Below, in pieces: positions 59,394-64,000 of a stretch of DNA of 64,000 nucleotides. Source of the stretch: Methanocella_A sp049676595. GTDB lineage: Archaea; Halobacteriota; Methanocellia; Methanocellales; Methanocellaceae. Where the stretch lies: positions 434,001 to 498,000 of the forward strand of contig NZ_CP187259.1 of NCBI RefSeq assembly GCF_049676595.1, given 5' to 3'. The position numbers and the translations under genes are program-made. The number at the start of each line of letters is the position of its first letter. The first letter of the stretch is position 1. The notes below the pieces were generated by a model. That model made no database searches and was not told the origin of the DNA. It saw only the letters and a program-made list of their open reading frames with translations.

Positions 59394-60290
59394 TTACGTG
59401 ATTGTCTTTAGTTTGTCGGCGATGAGCCCTGAGACGTCCACGATGCCGAACTCGTTGTTGATCGTGTTGGTGGATACGAACTCGTCCATGCCCGCCCGGA
59501 ACAGCCCTGTGAGAGAGTCGATGTCGCTGAGTACAGCGTGGGTGCAGGCTACGTTGACCCGCATGGCTCCCTGGGCTCGCAGCGACTTGATCACATCCAT
59601 TATTGTGCCGCCCGTGCTCACTATGTCATCGATGATCAGCACGTCCCTTCCTTTGGCATCCAGGCTCCGGGGCCGGTGCTCGATCTCCCTGGCGGATAGC
59701 CTGTGCTTTTCCAGCACGTCGTAGTCGGTGCTCAGCACTTGTGCTGCCGCTGCCGCCCACCGTTCAGACTCCGAGTCAGGCCCCACGACCAGGGGCTTCG
59801 TCAGGCCTTGCCCCGCCTTGCCCGCCAGCAGCTCTGCGGCGCCTACCTCGTGGATTTTGATGCGGCTGAAGCTGGCGAGCTCTTCCATGCCGAGGCGGTG
59901 CAGGTGCATGTCCACGCCGACGATGTCGTTGATCCCCGCGAAGTCCAGCATCTTGAGCATAGACCTGATGGCGATGGCCTCACCTTTCACGTGCCTGGTG
60001 TCCTGCCTCATGTAGCCGACGTACGGGATCACTGCGATCACCCGCTCCGCGCCCAGCTCCTTCAACAGGTCGACAGTAAACTCCATCTCGACCAGCATGT
60101 CGTTCGGGTGGGGGTGCATGGTCTGGACGTAGGCGACGGTTTGGGACGGCGTGTAGTCGCCCTCTACCACGTGTATCTCGCCGTCCGGGAACTTCTCGAT
60201 GCGGGGAAAATGGGCGGTGGTGCCCAGCCGTCTGGCGATCCCCCTGGCGAGCCCCGGCACGGACGAGCCGGCGATGATGTCTAAGGTCAT
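59394..60290 (-). CDS. prs: Ribose-phosphate pyrophosphokinase (PRPP synthetase)
   Basis: 298 residues from ATG 60290, which has AAGGAG 9 nt upstream; ATG 60308 overlaps that ribosome site and is less likely. The ATP/ribose-phosphate motifs are GVDMHLHRLG (the HLH site) and VLIIDDIVSTGGTIMD, the PRPP-binding loop. The protein makes 5-phosphoribosyl-1-diphosphate from ribose-5-phosphate and ATP for nucleotide, histidine and cofactor synthesis. Monocistronic; a family B hairpin element lies in its promoter-side gap. Confidence 0.96.
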   Translation of the reverse strand: MTLDIIAGSSVPGLARGIARRLGTTAHFPRIEKFPDGEIHVVEGDYTPSQTVAYVQTMHPHPNDMLVEMEFTVDLLKELGAERVIAVIPYVGYMRQDTRHVKGEAIAIRSMLKMLDFAGINDIVGVDMHLHRLGMEELASFSRIKIHEVGAAELLAGKAGQGLTKPLVVGPDSESERWAAAAAQVLSTDYDVLEKHRLSAREIEHRPRSLDAKGRDVLIIDDIVSTGGTIMDVIKSLRAQGAMRVNVACTHAVLSDIDSLTGLFRAGMDEFVSTNTINNEFGIVDVSGLIADKLKTIT

Positions 60291-60384
60291 AAGCTGTTGC
60301 TCCTTCATTGATAGTTGGGCGGGCTGGTTAATAATCGTTCTCGATAACTATGATTGGGATGCCATATATCCGCCTACCAGCCGC

Positions 60385-60740
60385 TGTTTCTGTGCCCGTG
60401 AATGTACACGAACGCTGCGCTGTGCTCGATACTGATTACTCGGATAGCATCAAAAGTGTTATCTCTGTGCCCGTGAACGTACACGAACGCTGCGCTGTGC
60501 TTGATACTGATTACTCGGATAGCATCAAAAGTGTTATCTCTGTGCCCGTGAACGTACACGAACGCTGCGCTGTGCCAGGATCACAGATTACGACAGATAC
60601 CACAGATTGCACAGATGCTAATCGATAACAACAAGGGAAATGCTTCTCTGTACTCCTTATTTTAAAAGAAATCTGTGCAATCTGAGCAATCTGTAACAAT
60701 CTGTGATCCTGGCGCAGCGCAGCGTTCGTCTTGCTGTCAC
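60385..60740. repeat. Intergenic hairpin element, family B, with a 3 x 75-bp array
   Basis: Three 75-bp direct units (from 60385, about 60460, about 60535) carry the AACGCTGCGCTGTGC core. A long inverted repeat of CAGATT-type words (60579-60625 against 60668-60712) follows, then one inverted core at about 60713-60740. It fills most of 60291-60830; the last 90 bp hold the promoter of glycosyltransferase gene 3. Confidence 0.83.
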
Positions 60741-60830
60741 ACGACATCGCGATAGCGCTGATTTAGACCTCGCTGCCGGTAAAACACGCCATCCATTTTA
60801 ATATTTCAAGCGAATAAAAATACTGATGGC

Positions 60831-62096
60831 ATGAGAATAGGCTTTTTCGTCTGGGAATACCCCCCGAGGCTGATCGGAGGGCTGGGGACGTATGCGGAGT
60901 ACATCACCCGGGACCTGGTGAAGATGGGGAGCGACGTGGTGGTGTTTACCCTGAACCCGGGGCAGCTCAAGACGAGCGAGGTCATCCACGGCGTCGAGGT
61001 CCACCGGCCTCTCAACGTGGACGCGTCGAGCGTGCTCCGGCTCTTCGTGGGCAACGAGCTCCAGTCCTGGGGAGATCAGCTTCGATTCTTCAGCTCCATC
61101 TTTACCAACGACATCCTCTGCACATCCAAGATGCTCAACAGCCTCATCCGCAAGGATGGCGTCCGGTTCGACATGATCTGCGTTCACGACTGGCTGGGGG
61201 GCATGGCCGCATCGATCGTGAAGGCCGAGGAGGATCTGCCCGTCGTGTTCCACGTCCACTCGACGGAGTGGGGGCGAAGCAAGGGCATGGGCAGCAAAGT
61301 CGTCAACGATATCGAGTACCAGACCTCTGTCGTGGCCGATCGCATCATCACCGTCAGCTACGCCATGAAAGAGGACCTGGTCAACCACGGGTGGCCCAGC
61401 GAGAAGATCTTCGTCGTCTGGAACGGGGTGGACCCGGAAGTCTACAGTTCCAAAACGGTGAGCCCCTCGGAGATCAGGTCGCTGCGGGCGAAGTACGGCA
61501 TCAAAGACGGGGAAACGATGATCCTGTTCGTGGGCCGGCTGAACTGGGTAAAGGGAATCATCAACCTGGTCCAGGCCATGCCGGCCATTGCGAAGGAATA
61601 CCCGAAGGCAAAGCTGGTCATCCTGGGCACCGGGGACGAGGAGGCGAACATCCGCAACCTGATCAAGCGGCTTGGCATCGAGAAGAACGTGATCTGCCGG
61701 TTCGAGTTCGTGCCCGAGCACGAGCGGATCGTCCACTACGCCGCCTGCGACATCGGGGCGTTCCCGTCTGTCTACGAGCCCTTCGGCATTGTCAGCCTCG
61801 AAGCCATGGCGCTGGAGAAGCCCATCCTCGTAGGCGCCCGGGGCGTCTCCGGGCTGCGGGAGCAGGTCGTCAGCAGCGAGCCCGGGCAGACCGGGATACA
61901 CGTGGACGGCAGCAGCGCCACCGACATCGCGTGGGGCCTCCGCCAGATCCTCTCCAGCCCCGAAAAAGCGAAGGAGTGGGGCCGCAACGCCCGGCAGCGG
62001 GTGATAGACTACTTCACCTGGGAAAAGGCAGCCAGGCAGACCATGGACGTTTACGAAGGCCTGGTAGAGTCCTACCAGCGCGGCAGCAGGAAGTGA
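60831..62096 (+). CDS. GT4-family glycosyltransferase (glycogen synthase-like), gene 3
   Basis: 421 residues, paralogue of gene 2. Opening FFVWEYPPRLIGGLGTYAEY, then VHDWLGGMAASIVKAEEDLP, HVHSTEWGRSKGMGSK, LFVGRLNWVKGIINLVQAMP and VYEPFGIVSLEAMALEKPIL with its two glutamates. The GT-B fold uses a nucleotide-sugar donor. An atttcaagcgaataaaaatac stretch before the ATG could be the TATA region. It is translated in tandem with the next small gene, 4 bp downstream. Confidence 0.9.
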   Translation: MRIGFFVWEYPPRLIGGLGTYAEYITRDLVKMGSDVVVFTLNPGQLKTSEVIHGVEVHRPLNVDASSVLRLFVGNELQSWGDQLRFFSSIFTNDILCTSKMLNSLIRKDGVRFDMICVHDWLGGMAASIVKAEEDLPVVFHVHSTEWGRSKGMGSKVVNDIEYQTSVVADRIITVSYAMKEDLVNHGWPSEKIFVVWNGVDPEVYSSKTVSPSEIRSLRAKYGIKDGETMILFVGRLNWVKGIINLVQAMPAIAKEYPKAKLVILGTGDEEANIRNLIKRLGIEKNVICRFEFVPEHERIVHYAACDIGAFPSVYEPFGIVSLEAMALEKPILVGARGVSGLREQVVSSEPGQTGIHVDGSSATDIAWGLRQILSSPEKAKEWGRNARQRVIDYFTWEKAARQTMDVYEGLVESYQRGSRK

Positions 62097-62100
62097 CTTA

Positions 62101-62442
62101 ATGAGCAGCAAAGCATCCCGCAGTAAAAAGAGGCCGGCAGCGCCGGCAAGATCCGAAAAACCCGGGCCGGACCAGGCCATCGCAGAGGCACTCTTCAACC
62201 CGAAGGACAAAAATCCCTATTACTTCAACGACAAGCCGTTAATGAACTTACAGGAGCTCGTCGACTACCTCGTGGCCTTCACCGGCGAAGAAGGCCTGTG
62301 GGTCGCCTCGTGGCTGGAGTATCTGGGAGATGGGGAAGTGGCGGAGCGGATCAGGGAGAACCCCGTCGACTTCAAACACATAGTGCGAGAGCGGTATGAC
62401 GAGCTGAAAGCCGTTGTGGAGAACGCCCCCATGCCCCGATGA
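62101..62442 (+). CDS. Small acidic-basic protein co-transcribed with glycosyltransferase gene 3
   Basis: 113 residues. A basic, Ala/Pro-rich N-terminus (SSKASRSKKRPAAPARSEKP) is followed by a compact helical domain (NLQELVDYLVAFTGEEGLWV, ASWLEYLGDGEVAERIREN). No membrane helix or metal site. The 4-bp spacing to the glycosyltransferase strongly suggests one operon and a role tied to that enzyme. Similar small proteins of this kind are not recognised by me. Confidence 0.65.
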   Translation: MSSKASRSKKRPAAPARSEKPGPDQAIAEALFNPKDKNPYYFNDKPLMNLQELVDYLVAFTGEEGLWVASWLEYLGDGEVAERIRENPVDFKHIVRERYDELKAVVENAPMPR

Positions 62443-62460
62443 TATGTGTGGTAATTGAAA

Positions 62461-62935
62461 CCACGGCGGCACGGCGACACAGAGACAGAGCGAGAAACGA
62501 TGGCTGGAGGGTTATTTGAACCACGGCGGTACGGCAACACAGAGACAACCGTACCCGAATAGCAAGAAACCTTTTTATTGATCCACGGCGGCACGGCGTG
62601 CTGACTGCGTGGAGACGACTATGTTTAGCTTCCTTCAGGCTATCGATCGAAAGTCAGGCTGAAACGATTGGTTAGTAAGCTTATGGTTAATGCTCTGTCT
62701 TTGTGTCGCCGTGGACTGAAAAAGAGTTAACTTTTACCGGTTCACCATAGTCTTGGTGTCGCCGTGCCGCCGTGGTTCTAGTTACCACTGGCTTGTAGTG
62801 GATCGCCATTGTCTTGGTGTCGCCGTGCCGCCGTGGTTCCAGTTACCATCCGGCTTATCGCGAGTCGCACGGTCTCTGTGTCGCCGTGCCGCCGTGGTTC
62901 AAATATTTGATCTACAGTTGTCAGGATAAAGAGCT
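62461..62935. repeat. Intergenic hairpin element, family A, second copy
   Basis: Left units begin at 62461, 62521 and 62583; right, inverted units end near 62716, 62775, 62836 and 62900. It has one more right unit than the copy at 6525-6896. It shares the central sequence and the right flank (AAATATTTGATCTACAGTTG) with that copy, while differing in many bases. The gap 62443-62977 is otherwise empty. Confidence 0.85.
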
Positions 62936-62977
62936 GTGCTGCAATGTTAGAAACGGTTATTGCTATTGTGATTTATT

Positions 62978-63550
62978 TCAACGGTGGCCGGTGTAGTGCG
63001 CCTTTTTCCTCTGCTTTGCCAGGGCGACGATGAGGCCCATGACGGTGCTGCCGAAGACTTTGGACTGTTCGGGCCCGGTGGTGGTGACGACGGTGTCGGA
63101 GACGACTACCGGATCGCTCACGTAGGGCACGCCGTAGCGCTTGTACTCGTTGACCACGGCCACCTGCTGGGTGGCGGCGACTTTTCGGCCCTGGAGCACG
63201 CCGGCATGGGCGAGGACGACGCCCGAGAGCCCGGTGGCGCCGATCACCTTGCCTTTGACGTAGGCCTGCCGGATCTTCCGCTGCAGCGTATCGTCTGCCC
63301 AGAGGTACCTTGGCGAGCCGTTGCCGCCTAAAATGAGTAAGGCGTCGATGCCTGTGACGCTGATGCTGGCGATGGTGTTGTCCGGGGTGACCATCCTGTT
63401 CTGCATGCCTCTCATGGGGGACATCTCGGTGCCCGCGACCAGCACCAGGGCTCCGGCGGCCGCAAAATAACTTTTAAGATAAGCGAGCTCCTCGTCGTGG
63501 AAGCTCTGCTGGGGGACCACGATCTGGACGAAGGACATGCCGGAAGCCAT
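62978..63550 (-). CDS. DJ-1/PfpI-family protein
   Basis: 190 residues from ATG 63550; ATG 63538 is an alternative four codons later. IDALLILGGNGSPRYLWADD (about 74-93) and VIGATGLSGVVLAHAGVLQG (about 107-126) correspond to the family core, but the nucleophile elbow has Thr-Gly-Leu where a cysteine is expected, so the usual Cys enzyme activity may be absent. DJ-1 relatives act on oxidised or glycated metabolites or as chaperones. Cytoplasmic. Divergent from the isomerase gene at 63641. Confidence 0.8.
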   Translation of the reverse strand: MASGMSFVQIVVPQQSFHDEELAYLKSYFAAAGALVLVAGTEMSPMRGMQNRMVTPDNTIASISVTGIDALLILGGNGSPRYLWADDTLQRKIRQAYVKGKVIGATGLSGVVLAHAGVLQGRKVAATQQVAVVNEYKRYGVPYVSDPVVVSDTVVTTTGPEQSKVFGSTVMGLIVALAKQRKKAHYTGHR

Positions 63551-63640
63551 GCTAATTGCAGGGTTATGCCGCTTCACATGTAAATAGCTGTTCCCCTTCC
63601 CGGTAAACGTTATAACGGTTGCAGGCGAACAGTACTGATA

Positions 63641-64000
63641 ATGTTCACAGGTTCGCTCGCCGACCCCCGCGGAAACATAGGGCAGGAGATCACCTACGCC
63701 GGAGACGCCGGCTTCGACTACGTAGAGATCAGCCTCGAAGGGCCTAATAGCACGCTGGAGAAACTTAACCCCGGCGCGGCCAGCCTGAAAACGCTCAAGG
63801 ACGAGCTCGGGCTGTTCTACACCTGCCACACGCCCTGGGGCTGGAACATCGGCAACCCGTACCCGAAAATCCGGGAGGCCACCGTACAGCAGGTCCTCGA
63901 CGTGATCGAGTTCGCCGAAGCCGTGGAAGCGAAGCTGGTCACCGTGCACATGCACACCAGGTTCGGCCTGTTCGACCGGCGGGAACTGATCAGGAACATG
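63641..64000 (+). CDS. Sugar phosphate isomerase/epimerase (AP-endonuclease-2-like TIM barrel), partial
   Basis: 120 codons from ATG 63641, open to the window end. MFTGSLADPRGNIGQEITYA, AGFDYVEISLEGPN, FYTCHTPWGWNIGNPYPK and KLVTVHMHTRFG follow the beta-strand pattern of the xylose isomerase-like TIM-barrel family; the His in CHTP and HMH would be metal ligands. The role could be a sugar isomerase or an endonuclease IV relative. The rest of the protein is outside the window. Confidence 0.75.
   Translation, partial: MFTGSLADPRGNIGQEITYAGDAGFDYVEISLEGPNSTLEKLNPGAASLKTLKDELGLFYTCHTPWGWNIGNPYPKIREATVQQVLDVIEFAEAVEAKLVTVHMHTRFGLFDRRELIRNM

Noticed and set aside
60385..60610. Three regular repeats at 60.4 kb as a second CRISPR-like array
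   Set aside because: The linkers are identical in all units and homologous to the array at 24.6 kb; no unique spacers.

Overview
The window looks like a chromosomal segment of a methanogenic euryarchaeon, most probably of the Methanocella (Rice Cluster I) type; the genus is recalled, not searched. The archaeal signs are: TATA boxes about 25-30 bp ahead of starts with little or no leader, an archaeal one-subunit glycyl-tRNA synthetase, a SecD/SecF pair, a GHMP-type shikimate kinase with a stand-alone chorismate mutase, an F420-type luciferase-like oxidoreductase, a surface protein with a PGF-CTERM tail, GT4 glycosyltransferases beside a GH57 amylase, and several orphan PAS histidine kinases.

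Layout. 1-8.4 kb: lipid/dolichol-kinase-like gene (partial), glyS, an HTH regulator, a thioredoxin-fold protein, an MBL hydrolase, a PGF-CTERM surface protein, a membrane-bound HTH regulator and an RCK-DHH phosphoesterase. 8.6 kb: tRNA-Lys(CTT). 8.9-17.7 kb: two histidine kinases around an MGMT-like protein, a HhH protein, a GNAT, an SDR with an extra domain and an F420 oxidoreductase. 17.9-23.2 kb: a tightly packed PadR-RDD-ABC-secreted protein-MacB-MacB operon. 23.4-28.8 kb: TPR, zinc-ribbon and YkgJ proteins. 29.0-31.3 kb: secD-secF. 31.5-38.5 kb: small wHTH protein, GT-C-like membrane protein, a giant PKD/beta-propeller secreted protein and its anchored neighbour. 38.7-46.7 kb: DUF362 ferredoxin protein, dTMP kinase-like protein, aroE-tyrA, a large PAS kinase, aroQ-aroK. 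48.1-52.7 kb: a lower-GC island. 52.7-62.4 kb: galT, GH57, three GT4 glycosyltransferases and PRPP synthetase, suggesting alpha-glucan or sugar-polymer metabolism. 63-64 kb: DJ-1-like protein and the start of a TIM-barrel isomerase.

Two things stand out. First, the island at 48.1-52.7 kb is bracketed by inverted copies of a roughly 265-nt element. Its two copies differ by many compensatory changes that keep long helices paired, which is the mark of a structured RNA. Between them lie an AbiE-like gene pair (antitoxin-like protein with an added N-terminal domain, plus nucleotidyltransferase) with two perfect 18-bp palindromes in its promoter region, an ASCH protein, a Mug-type DNA glycosylase and an hsdM gene wrecked by internal deletions.

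Second, at least eleven intergenic loci hold hairpin elements built to one plan: arms made of tandem 8-10-bp words, a short loop, and inverted arms. The word differs between families. One element sits nested in the loop of another, and two elements are bordered by related outer sequences on both sides of aroE-tyrA. No CRISPR array, rRNA or intact transposase gene was seen.
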